A stretch of DNA of 64,000 nt from NCBI GenBank assembly GCA_973895155.1, contig OZ316892.1, forward strand, positions 1-64,000, given 5' to 3'. Positions 24,340 to 34,670 of this stretch are shown here, piece by piece (the stretch's first letter is position 1; each line of letters opens with the position of its first letter). The translations under genes and the position numbers were made by a program. The notes below the pieces were generated by a model. That model did no database searches, was not told the DNA's origin, and saw only the letters and a list, made by a program, of their open reading frames with translations. Source of the DNA: Marsupella aquatica. Taxonomy: Eukaryota > Marchantiophyta.

Positions 24340-24640
24340 TGTCACGCCCACGGTTTTGCTGCTGAACTCTGCAGTTTCAAACGTGGAGCTGGGTGAACTG
24401 GCCGCTAACAAGCTTTTCAAGTTGGAACCCGGTAAGCCCTATACATATGTGCTGCTCTCCAATATCTATGCTGCAGCTGGGAAGTGGAAGAAGGTGTCAT
24501 CTGTGCGCACTATGATGCAACAGAGAGGTGTTCGGAAGGAGCCTGGACGTAGCTGGATCGAAGTTCATAACAAGATCCATGAATTTGTGGTGGGGGATAC
24601 ACATCAAACATTGCAAACATTTAGTAAATCACCGATCTGA
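24340..24640 (+). pseudogene. PPR protein C-terminal fragment (E/E+ region)
   Basis: The frame reads NVELGELAANKLFKLEPGKP, then VLLSNIYAAAGKWKKVSSVR, then RGVRKEPGRSWIEVHNKIHE and FVVGDTHQT. This is the E and E+ extension that ends PLS-type PPR proteins, which recruit or position the organelle RNA-editing activity. The DYW deaminase domain that often follows is absent: the frame stops shortly after VGDTHQT. The preceding repeats are lost; a frameshifted LLSACR.HG-like stretch may be just upstream. The PGRSWIEV wording is common in moss and lycophyte PPR proteins. It is oriented the same way as the fragment at 0.65 kb, and each piece lies upstream of one copy of the segmental duplication. Confidence 0.85.
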
Positions 24641-25216
24641 GTGGGTTAGGGTTATATAGTATAATAGCCTGAGAAATTGTATGTTTCTACTTAGACGGGC
24701 CCACATGACCACTGGACACGAGCTTCACAGAGCACACATGGAATCTGATGTCAGTAAGGCCCTTTTCTATTATAACTAACCTACCGCTAATTGGTCAAGT
24801 CTAAATTGTGCTAGAATGGAAGAAGACTGATCATAACGCTTGTGCTTTTCAGTGAGTATCGACCCAATTAAACAAGCATCTTTCAAGGAATGAACGAAAT
24901 CTCTCAAATGAATCAGAGCAATGAGTGAGTTGCTGCGATTCTTCTTCCTTCAAAGTCCCTACATATTGCTTTTTGATGTGAAGCTACCACTACCCGACAT
25001 ATGGACAGGGGCCCTAAGGCACTTTCTGTCGGCCTCGTTTCCACCAGGCTGCTCCTACTTGGATGTCAATGTCTACCAAGGTGATTGCAGTGGTGATGCC
25101 ATAGACCCTAATCTGTCACTCCGAATAATGTTGGACCCAGCAAAGCTGAGCTTAGAATAAACAATTGGGCAGCAACAGGCGTTTGATACCCAACGACGAT
25201 TGGAATGGATTGAATG

Positions 25217-25260
25217 CCTCTCTCCTCTCCTCTCCTCTCCTCTCCTCTCCTCTCCTCTCC
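25217..25260. repeat. (TCTCC)n microsatellite
   Basis: Roughly nine CTCTC pentamers in a row, just outside the left border of duplication copy B and absent from copy A. The reverse strand reads RRGEE repeats, which are not meaningful coding. Confidence 0.95.
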
Positions 25261-25327
25261 TTGTCTCTGCTGCTGCCTTTTGAGCTGCAATCGGAAGCGC
25301 TTCATCTTTCTTCGAGAACTCTGGCGA

Positions 25328-25649
25328 TAGTTCACATTTTGACCCGAAGCTGCCCTGACGAGATGTCAAGATCTCTCTGGTTTGAGAGTCGAATGACGGA
25401 TTGTGAATGAGTGAGTTGACAAAGATCCACAAATGATTTTTGACCTGAAACGACTTCACCATCATGTGAGCCTTCCGAATCATAATGAAGTCCTTCCAAA
25501 ACATCAAACACATTAGTCTTCAGGATGTCAAAGTGTTCCCTGAAGAGCTTCTCGGTTTCCTCTTCAAATTTAGTTGCTGCAAACTTCCGAGCAAGTTTGA
25601 GCATCTGCCGTACATTATCTACTCCTAATCGTTGGCAAAGCTCAGCCTC
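25328..25649 (-). pseudogene. BTB/BACK-like domain fragment, copy B
   Basis: The minus-strand reading continues upstream of the ATG as AELCQRLGVDNVRQMLKLAR, then KFAATKFEEETEKLFREHFD and a tail RDLDISSGQLRVKM. The helix pattern suggests the BTB-to-BACK region of a cullin-3 adaptor; this is inferred from pattern only. Only about 105 codons remain. ELCQ..GVDNV is open here and matches the family pattern slightly better than copy A (EFCRR). Confidence 0.45.
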
Positions 25650-27195
25650 GCAAAACTCAGCGTCGATGATTAATTAGCATCTAGAACAAATTGGAAGGGA
25701 TATCTAGTGAAGGCCGATCGCGATGTAGCAGTGATGACAAAACAACGTTGTAGGTCCTGTTTGGAGGCCAATTCAACGACAGTGGTTTGTATCAGCCCAT
25801 CAAAAGCGGAATAATGATCAGCGGAGGTTAACTATTTTTGTAAATTTGTAGCAGGTCCTAGTACAGAACCATAGTGCTGAAAGTTGCCCTTTCTTTCCCG
25901 GGGGGACATTTATGACAGGACGTGATTGTTTCTCTCACCTAGAGATAGCCGATGGCATCACAATCGCTCTGGTGCTCCAGCCAAGCACAGCTCCTTGTTC
26001 CCAGAGCTACTGTCCAGAGTGCAAACTTACGTCGTGGCAGTCCTAGTGTGAACCAACCTTGATCAGGCCCCAAGAAAGCTGACAGAGCGGCTACATATTG
26101 AGGCTTGATTCCAAGCTATGCAAATCTTGCACTTATGTGAGCATGCTTTGTCCCAGATGGGAACTCTGCCCTCTGGGTCCGGCCCCGTAGCACCTGCTTG
26201 TCCCAGCTGTTTATCGAACTGTCCCCATTGCCCATTTGATCCGGCACTGTACAGCTGTAGCCCCTTTTCCTCCTTGCCCCCGCACTTTCGAATTGCAGCT
26301 CGAATGAATGTGCACCGACTGAGCAGCCAGGTGGATCAAATCAGCTTTAGTATTATGTCAGTCTTTGCCTGCTGTTGCTCCCTTTGGCTCAGCATCCAAA
26401 GCTGCTGACTACCTCGGGCTTGTTTGATAGTAGGTAGGCATGGGGTCACTGCGAGTTGTTGTACTGTCCTGTATACTTTAGTGGCGCACCTCCTACCGAA
26501 GTATCATGTCTTTCCCCTGCTCAAATCGGCTAAGGTTCTGTACCATAGCATCCGTCTATCATCGGTATCAAGTTCTAATCACATTGGCTTGCTACAACAT
26601 TACTCCGACAAGTCTCAGTGACCCAACAGCATCGCGATCCCTAACTACTCCGCCAAATTTTCCAAAGCTCAGCACAGTATTGACTTTATACGTGACCTCT
26701 TAAGCAAACCATTCATTCCTGTAGACTCAAGCAACCGATGCTCAGAGTCTCATCGCCTTCGCAGATCATTGGGGGGCAACAAACCACCGGCAGCACTTGA
26801 GAGATAGAAGGGATGCATGCCGACGCGGGAGCTCAATCACCACTGAACAGCCCCGCCTGGCATCACCATTCTCTGGCTCGTGGGGTCCCGCCTTCATTTC
26901 TTCATCGTTTTGCTTCTCGTTGGACTATCGCAGCTTGAGTTTTTCAATTGGGCTTGTTACCAGTCTTGTCGTCTTGAGCTTCATCGAGGAGTCTCTAACA
27001 TGTGTACTTGTCGCTCGTCTGGTTAGATCGACTTTGTATCGACTGCTGCTGCCAACAGATCCTTGTGGTGAGTTCTCCCTTCTCTAGTTCGAATGTAATA
27101 TCTTCCCTCCATTCTGTTGTGCCTCCCCCTAGAGTCCTGTGGGCAGGATAGAGATGGATCCTCCGAGCTTGTATAGGAGGAGAGATTGATGGACA

Positions 27196-27456
27196 ATGGT
27201 TCAATTAGCAAAGAGGCGATTTGATCGCATGCGTAAGTATGCAGAGAATGATGTCATTGTCCCGGCGAAGTTAAAAGAGTTTCTGAACGCAGAGCAAGGT
27301 GAAACCGAGGTTACATTGGGTGATGCCGAGAAAATCATCAATGAGCAGATGGCTCACGAGAATACGATATTGATGAAAGCGAAGCACTCCTTCACATTGG
27401 ATGCATTCCTCCGGTACCTTCTCGACCCGGTTGTCAACATTGCTTACTTAAACAAG
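27196..27456 (+). pseudogene. PI-PLC N-terminal (EF-hand-like) exon, copy B
   Basis: Open frame reading RRFDRMRKYAENDVIVPAKL, then KEFLNAEQGETEVTLGDAEK, then IINEQM and SFTLDAFLRYLLDP. It matches the EF-hand-like N-terminal region of plant phosphoinositide-specific phospholipase C (pattern Y.E..V..L..FL..Q....T..DA..IIN...LDAF..YL), which precedes the catalytic X domain. The exon ends at AACAAG|GTGAGA (donor at 27457). No X, Y or C2 domain lies within the following kilobase, so the gene is truncated. The intact enzyme cleaves PIP2 at the plasma membrane; this fragment cannot. Confidence 0.65.
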
Positions 27457-28220
27457 GTGAGACGAAACTAGACGCGTCAATTTTTCCGTTTCTCATGTCT
27501 CGAGTAAGGCACGAATTAGAGTGGAGCCAATCCAGTACTTCACGGTGAATTCTAGCACACTATTGTGGCTGCGGTAGTCGGCAGATCGGTGCAGATTGAC
27601 TTGTGTGTTCCGACAATGAGTGATTCTATAAAGCTGTGAAGAGGGTCTATATATGGCGGATCTTTATAGGTACGGATGGCTCATAGGCAGTTTTGTTGAC
27701 TTTCGTGGTCGGAAGCTGCCTTCAATCTGTCCCGAGATAAGGCTGAGAAATGCTTGCCATATTCAGGGGAAACTAGGTTCTCATTGTGTGTAAATTAAGG
27801 CTTCAAGAAAAAATGACTAGTCTTGAGGGCTATAGTTCAATTTTATTGATCATTGATCTGAGGTTTTGTCCTTCTTCTACATTGCAGGATGTTGTGCATC
27901 TATAGTGAGAAATAATTATATCTCGTCATTGAGTTTGATGACCTGGACTTCAAGAGGCATGGACTTCTCCCCACATTTTGAAATTACATTCTGGTGGGTG
28001 CAATAGGTCCAATTTATATGTGTGGTGCAACGTTACATTGAAAAACCTCAATTGGTGCTTCTACTAGAGCAAGGTTGAGGTGAGCCGGGGAGTTGGAGTT
28101 TCTATCTAATCTTTGCAATTCATATTTCAATGAGATCTGTGCAGACACATTGACCGTGTATTTTTCTACAAGTTTTATTCTTCAAAAATCCAAAAAATGA
28201 CATTTCCACAACCCACTCAA

Positions 28221-28461
28221 GTAAGTAACATAATATCTATTTTTTTCAATCATTTTTAAAAAAATTATTAATATAATAGACATTATGGATTTAAGTAACT
28301 AAAAAATATTATATTATTACAAGTTTATATTAATTTTTTAATCAAAATTCTGATTGGTAATAAATATTTACTATATTTAATAGTGTAACAGTTTTATTTA
28401 AAAAGTTTGGAAAACAATTTGATTAGTACTGACACAAAAATGCAAATTGACAATTTTGCAG
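28221..28461 (+). other. Probable leader intron of oxygenase gene 1
   Basis: A donor-like CTCAA|GTAAGT at 28221 and an acceptor ATTTTGCAG directly against the ATG at 28462 bound an AT-rich stretch of 241 bp. The position matches the leader introns of the other two copies, though the sequence is not alignable by eye. Confidence 0.55.
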
Positions 28462-29838
28462 ATGCTCCATAAACGAAGGGAGAGGAGAAAAAATGAAAAT
28501 AAATTTCATGAATATGGCGCCGAATTTTCTATCATAACATTTTGTTCAATATGGGATTATCTAAGCAAATTATGTGAATCTAAACAACAATTTATTTTAT
28601 ATTGGATTTTAAAAAATGAAAATATTTTTGTATATTTTGTTACACACATTTTACAAATAAATGTGTCCAATTTTTCAAGAGCTAAATTTTTGAATGGGTA
28701 TAACAACTGCAGAAGTGCAATTTCACCAATTCTCCCTCTTCAAACACTTCAACAAACCGAGAAAATCTTTCATCATCATCAACAGAGACAAAAATTGCCT
28801 CCACTATTGAAAAAATTCATGGGAAAATTTCACATCCTTAACCTATCCCAACTCCGTACCTTACAAGTAGAGAGGGTAGCTTCTTGTAAAGTTGACAATA
28901 CATTCTCTTCAACACAAGTAGAAGTGCAACAAATATCAAAATCACAACTGAAAAAATTGACTGGAGTGATAATGGGAAATTGGAATGAAGACATGACTAA
29001 AACCAATCATAGTAATCTTACATTCACATTTGAGCGTTATCCATCAAATTTTCTAGTGATAGAGAAATCTGAAAATATTGTTTACTTTTACGATAAGTCA
29101 GGGAAAAAGCCTTGGCTTGTAGCAATGCTTATGCACCAACAAATATTGGGAGTGACAACATTACAATTCATTCGAAAACTTTTGAGTGCATTGTTTGTTG
29201 CTCATTCTCCATTTCAAAGAGGCGAGGGGAAAAAAGCTTTTGACAGCTTCATGACAGGATATGGTCCTTGGAATAGCAGTTACATGGGTGGCCGTTTGAC
29301 TTATTACACACACCAGAAGAAGATGAATACCATTTTCGATGATTGCCTTGATGTCAAAGATTTTGAGAAGTGGATCGATAAATATTCACATATTGAACTT
29401 ATGGATATTATATTGGGGCTTTATATGTGGTGGTGCCCAGAGATGATAGAGTGTTTTTTGGAATACTCTCATCCGTACTTACTATCATCTGATCGTGACA
29501 AATATCATGGAAGTGAAGAGCAGATAGGGGAGAATGTTAGACCTAGTACTTACCAATTATATATAAGTGAGGATTATTGTGTGCAAACACATGCTGATGA
29601 TGATGCAACTGACTTCACCTTAGCGTATGCTAGTCATCCTGACCATTTCCTTTCAGCAATCGATTTTGTAATTCCAGAGTATGGAATTCGATTGCCAATT
29701 AGAGATGGAAATCTATTTGCATTTCGGAGCGATGTTGTTCATGGTACAGGCTTTAGAATGAAAACATCGAATCCTGCATATGTTGGAGCTATTACCGTGA
29801 ATAAAAACCTCAGCAGACTGATGCAAAAATTACATTAA
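28462..29838 (+). CDS. 2OG-Fe(II) dioxygenase, TET/JBP-like, copy 1
   Basis: Intact single-exon protein of 458 aa. The C-terminal third has the double-stranded beta-helix layout of 2-oxoglutarate/iron oxygenases: SEDYCVQTHADDD gives H377 and D379, then DFVIPEYGIRLPIRDGNLFA, then the distal histidine H427 in DVVHGTGFR. Arg432 may be the co-substrate ligand. The FVIPEYGI..PIRDGNLFAF wording is like TET/JBP-family enzymes of fungi, which oxidise 5-methylcytosine or thymine; family membership and substrate are inference. A conserved middle block reads MTGYGPWN..YYTH. The N-terminal half is lysine-rich and helical, unknown. I chose ATG 28462 because the open frame upstream starts only at a TTG and a CAG acceptor abuts this ATG. 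Coding DNA is AT-rich. Confidence 0.75.
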   Translation: MLHKRRERRKNENKFHEYGAEFSIITFCSIWDYLSKLCESKQQFILYWILKNENIFVYFVTHILQINVSNFSRAKFLNGYNNCRSAISPILPLQTLQQTEKIFHHHQQRQKLPPLLKKFMGKFHILNLSQLRTLQVERVASCKVDNTFSSTQVEVQQISKSQLKKLTGVIMGNWNEDMTKTNHSNLTFTFERYPSNFLVIEKSENIVYFYDKSGKKPWLVAMLMHQQILGVTTLQFIRKLLSALFVAHSPFQRGEGKKAFDSFMTGYGPWNSSYMGGRLTYYTHQKKMNTIFDDCLDVKDFEKWIDKYSHIELMDIILGLYMWWCPEMIECFLEYSHPYLLSSDRDKYHGSEEQIGENVRPSTYQLYISEDYCVQTHADDDATDFTLAYASHPDHFLSAIDFVIPEYGIRLPIRDGNLFAFRSDVVHGTGFRMKTSNPAYVGAITVNKNLSRLMQKLH

Positions 29839-30764
29839 AATTATTGTGTAGATGTGCTCTCCCGGGGCAAGCTGAGAGCGCTTGGAGGGGCTACTCAAAG
29901 TGGTGAGTGCTCGTAGGGTGGAGATGACACCATGGTCATTTTGGATTTAGCCTGGTCATCATTATATTTGGTATTGAAATTCAGATTCTGACATCATTTT
30001 AGCGATTCTTTCAAGAAGAGTAAGGGTTTGGCATAATCTCGTTGAAAAATGGAATGTTGTCATCATGACTTTGCAATATTGGGCATGTTGAGGTGTGAAA
30101 GGTAAGGCATGTTACTTGTTATGGGGGTGATATATTGAAATGCGGAGGTTTTGCAAGATAGAAGAACTCAAATAAATCAAGTCAAAGGTGGAATTGACAT
30201 GATCAGCACACGTACCCTTGAGAGTAACAAACACTTTGATGATGAGGCACCAACCACAAGTTGCAAACCCCAAAGGACAAGGGTGGGTGTGGATGTCCGG
30301 AAAATGGTCTTATTCTTGTGGGGTTAGTGGTATGCATTCATTGTATGACTTTGTAGAAGAAACATACAGGCAACTTCACCTTGTTTAGTAAATCACCCTT
30401 ATTGGGCTCGTTACTTGCTTCCCATGGGCTGAAGATACAACTGTAGAGATTCTATATAGGTGGGCATCCAAACTCATCAAGGGCATAGTTACACTTGATT
30501 TGCGTGAACACCTCCAGTCATCAAATTATTGAATGTTGTCCAAACTAATCTTCTAAGCCATTTTGGTTTGCCATGACACAACCCATGCAGACCATTGAAA
30601 TAAGCACATGTGAAACTGATTTTTTTGAATACCCTGTCTGATTCTTGTAGGCCCGCTTGTAGGTCCATTACAAGGAGAGTGAATTGCAGAATTGGCCATT
30701 GTTTCTAACGGGTCTGGAAGGCTTGACAAGGTTAGTACATCTTAACACTTGCATTTTATGATTG
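29839..30764. other. Non-coding stretch
   Basis: Downstream of oxygenase gene 1. No gene or repeat recognised. Confidence 0.5.
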
Positions 30765-31400
30765 ACATGAGGGCATTCCAGCACTCATGTTGCAAGGCAG
30801 GGGGCTGTTTCACCTGGATTCAATTATGATAAGAATTACATATAAAAGTAGTTCTAAAGGAAGAATTAAATTCACATCCTTTATTGCCTCCTATTATTTT
30901 CACCTTCCCATGTACTTGTTTCGTCTTAGGGTATCACAATATTTCTGGGGGCGGTGGTGGTTGGAAAAGGTTGGCACATTTTGACACTTGCATTTAACAA
31001 TTGAGATAAGGGCATTCCGGCACTCATGTTGCAAGGCAGGGGGCTGTTTGACCCGGAGTCAATCATACAAAAATTATATATAAAAGTAGAAAGAAAAAAA
31101 ACCAAATTCACATCCTACATTTCCTCCTACTGTTTTCCCTCTCCTGCTTGTTTCTATTATGGTATCATATTATTTCTAAAGAAGGAGGGGGGCAGCTCAA
31201 AAAAGTTAATATATCTTGACACTTACATTTTAATGATTGAGATGAGGGCATTCCGGCACTCATGTTGCAAGGCAGGGGGCTGTTTGACCCGGACTCAATC
31301 ATACAAGAATTACATATAAAAGTAGAAAAGAAAAACCAAATTCACATTCTACATTTCCTCCTACTATTTTCACTTTCTTACTTGTTTCTATTATAGTTGT
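30765..31400. repeat. Tandem repeat, about 237 bp, three copies
   Basis: The motif TGCAAGGCAGGGGGCTGTTT starts at 30791, 31030 and 31266 (spacing 239 and 236 bp), each followed by TCAAT.ATA.AA.AATTACAT and AAATTCACATCCTACATT-type sequence. Confidence 0.9.
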
Positions 31401-34027
31401 AGTTTGCCAGAGAGAACCAAAAGCACACTTTTATGTCTCTAAACTTTTATGAACCCTAAAGTTCCACTGACCATTTGTCTTATGAATCTATACAACACAG
31501 CGGTGTTATATGAATTCACATGGTCCGAGAATTCCCAAGATTACAGGGATTTATGAAAATATACATTTTGACTAGGATGACAAAGATTTAGAGTAAAGAA
31601 TTCTTTATTTTCACACAAAGTGCATTTTGGAATGACATGGGAGTTTAAAAGTTTACATGGATATCCTCTACGAATGCATGATTCTTTCAACATCCCATCC
31701 GAGCTTATGACTCTTTTTGGTCTTTCGCCGTGGTTTAAAAAGCAAAAGCCAACGCCCGCTGAATGACTCCCTTTTTGCTAAAAGACGTTAAAACAAAAGC
31801 TCAATTTAGTCAATTGACACATTAGCTGTCCGCTATAAAGTTGGATTGCACGACATCACGAGTGACGTGTTTACCATGTTTTGGGAGCTATTCCTTCACA
31901 GTAGCTGTAACCTTCTCCCAAGCCTGGTGGGTTGTGTTGTTGAGAGATCGCTACTACTACAGTACTCGTTCTGTTGACGGACGATCAGCTGGGCAGGAAA
32001 GCAAGGAGCGATACAAATCAGACTTTGAGATTTGTAACTCGATTCTGACCTCTGTGTCAATTAGTAACATTTGGCAGTACTATCTGCGGGTTTCCTTCTC
32101 AAGCTATCACCAATGGAGAAATCGAGTCGTTGGTCAGTCTGTTTTACTGGACCATTGCACCTTCATTCGCCGGTGCCCCATGATCAGAAACCAGCGTCAA
32201 TTGTATCAGAATTTGTGAAATCAAGATCTAAAGTGCCTTGGTCCTCTTAAAGCGACAGGTTGCCAACCAGCTTTCATAGCAGATCGGAAGGAAAAATTGA
32301 ACTAAGTCTGCCTCACTGAAGGTGCATGTTTACGGATTTTACACGTCTTGCCTCTACCACTTCTGTTGACATTTTGTCCTAGCTCAGTGACTGAGGTAGA
32401 CTTGTGATGATATCCGAAACTCTATGTTAAGTGTATGCGGAAAAGAGATAGTCCTATGAATATCTTAAGAACGTCCTTGAACTAAAGGACATGAGGGGCA
32501 TTTTGACTAAAGCTTTGTACAGATCATTTAGAGTAGGTCCATATCAATAGACATAAGTTTACGGCTGGAGTTAGTAGCCATTCGGATTAATACAACACGG
32601 CACCTTAGGCATACTCCAAATCCCACCTTGTAATTTTACTGGAGACCCCAGTTTTGATCAGGTTGACGGCACTTTGTCTAGCTACTCAATTGATTCAGAG
32701 CCCTACACCAGCTTGCCAATTTGTGATGGCATAAATGAAGGAATTTTGCGTCCTCATCGGCCGCTGCAGTCTAGCTCGTCTACCAGCAAGACAAGCGCGA
32801 ACCATACTTACACCAATAGGTTCAGATCCATGATTTAGGAAAATAACCTTTTTTGGGAAGCGTTCGCGGCACCAGATGGGACCCGGCCCCATGCCTATCG
32901 ATCTCATGAGTGCCTCTGTAATTATTTGCCTTGTTTTGAGCAGTCACTTACATAATCGTACTGTCTGGAGTCTCCAGACAAGAAGTTTTGTTTGATTTGC
33001 CTTGTTTTGAGCTGAGGCAAGAATCGTACCCACATCTTAATTTCAATGAAGAGCAGATTGAGACTCTGCAATAATACTGCAAGAAGTCGCCCACGTACGA
33101 AAGGTTGTTCTGAAATTGGCTAGTGACCGAGTTCCAGTAATAATGATTCAACTTAGATTACAAACGTTATAGACGAGGAGAGAAGTAGTTTTCACCGCAT
33201 TCTGCAGACCACGACCGACCTAATCTGAAACGTCGAGGCTCTTATTCACAATGAGGAGTAATCCCCAAAATCAGGCAGCTTGAAATCTGAAACCTTGGAT
33301 AATAAGTGGGCTGCTATGGCAGTATAGTGTTGACAACACCTCAGAAACACAGACCTCTAAATCTTGTGGAGATGAAAGCACCGACTGATTTCTCACATGG
33401 TAAGGGACTCCATTAATCTTAATAAACGATCATGATATGGCCAGGAACTAAACTGTAGCAGAAGATAGTTTATTGCGTTGATCTTTATGCACCACCAAGC
33501 CAGTAGCATCTTCTAAACCAAGTCAACTGGATAGAAAGTCGGAATTAGGTCCAGAACATTATTTTGTAGCTAAACAAAAACAATTACGACACAGGAGCAC
33601 ATATCCACCATCATTTCTTATGTTTTCCTAAATTGCCATCTACAGAAAATATCGTAGATGTCCCTAGCCCTCATATGCAGAAGGCATTCACGAAATCACA
33701 TTCCATTTCCAATGACAAGAGCACAGCTTATAGGGAAGAGTACAACTGCAGCAGCTCGAAACAACCTAGACAGACATTGAAGGAGAAGTATTTCGCCCCG
33801 TACAGAGTGCGCATTTACACATTGGAGATTCGAGAAGAATTTTCATCTCGAAATACTTCACACTATTGTGTCATGTTGGTCATGCCAATTTGCACCTTGC
33901 TGCAAATGCATGGCTGGCTGCTGGCGCGGCCAAATAGAAAGGGGGAGTGTTGGGTAGACATTAGTCGTATGCGGGTGCTCATCTTGCTTTAAGATAGAGG
34001 CGATGGGGCAAGGGTAGGCGCTGAGGT
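31401..34027. other. Non-coding stretch, no gene recognised
   Basis: Several short ORFs (such as 31841-32218 and 33633-33992) show no domain and no homologue I recognise. A weak copia-like peptide (GILTKALYRSF, about 32.5 kb) is too short to support. Treat as decayed repeat DNA. Confidence 0.45.
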
Positions 34028-34670
34028 ATGATTAACAAAATATCGAAGCGCCTGTCGATTTGCAACAAAGGGAGTAATGGGCCGAATGACCCCAATGAAC
34101 CAGGATCTGTAGGCGCCTCAACAACTGGAGGGGTTGGACCTGCAGCTCTGGCCCCAGCCCCGGCTGCTGCATATTTAGTTAATCTGCTGCGGGAGCTAGG
34201 GCTGCTGTAGGCCCCAGTAGCAGGAATAACGCTTTGATCAACGGCATCGGTACCCCAAGATTTGGACCAGGAAAGGAGAAGTTGTTACCAAACTTGACTC
34301 ACAATGGTTGAGGTCCCTTTTTCTATCCTCTGCCTGCTTTCAAAGACCTTCCAAATTTTGACAGGCAGAACTTGTTCATTAACAGCTCCATCTTTGCTGT
34401 TACACTTTTGACTTCACTGACCCGACAAAGAATGTCAATGACAAAGAGATTAAGAAGCAAACCTTAGTGGAGCTGATGGAAGATGCGACATCGGGAACAG
34501 GGAAGTTCACGGAGGCTGTGTTCGAAGATATCACCAAAATGCATGTAACAAGCCTGTTTCGTACGCTACCCCCCTCCTCTCATGAAAATACCGGAGTTGA
34601 TAACTTTGATCCCAAAGAGGAGGATCCAACCTTAGAACCGGCATGGCCCCATCTTCAAATACTGTACGAG
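34028..34670 (+). pseudogene. PP2A B' (B56) regulatory subunit, first-exon pseudogene
   Basis: It opens with MINKISKRLSICNKGSNGPN, comparable with the MIKQI.GKLPRKPSK start of plant B' subunits. It continues with a low-complexity linker, then AFKDLPNFDRQNLFI, FDFTDPTKNVNDKEIKKQTL, VELMEDATSGTGKFTEAVFE and HENTGVDNFDPKEEDPTLEP ending AWPHLQILYE. The last block is a hallmark of B56 subunits, which target protein phosphatase 2A to substrates. The exon ends exactly at GAG|GTACGT (34670/34671), a normal splice donor. Damage: a TAG at 34208 in the linker and a frameshift near 34390. No further B56 exons follow, so the remaining HEAT repeats are missing. Confidence 0.85.

Larger units (their letters stand above)
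25328..27752. repeat. Segmental duplication, copy B
   Basis: Counterpart of 904-3974, same orientation. It is shorter, chiefly because it lacks two insertions present in copy A, and carries its own extra sequence at about 26.41-26.57 kb. The gene fragments here are better preserved than in copy A, so the two copies have decayed unequally. Confidence 0.85.

Noticed and set aside
25108-25335. RRGEE-repeat ORF
   Set aside because: Comes from the (TCTCC)n microsatellite.
27753-28440. A KDZ-type or other transposase next to oxygenase copy 1, as seen beside fungal TET/JBP genes
   Set aside because: No transposase motif was found within several kilobases of any of the three oxygenase copies.
31841-32218. 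125-aa plus-strand ORF
   Set aside because: Composition and lack of any recognisable motif suggest a chance frame.
32480-32560. Copia-like peptide GILTKALYRSF
   Set aside because: Only a dozen residues resemble the end of copia RNase H; no neighbouring RT sequence.
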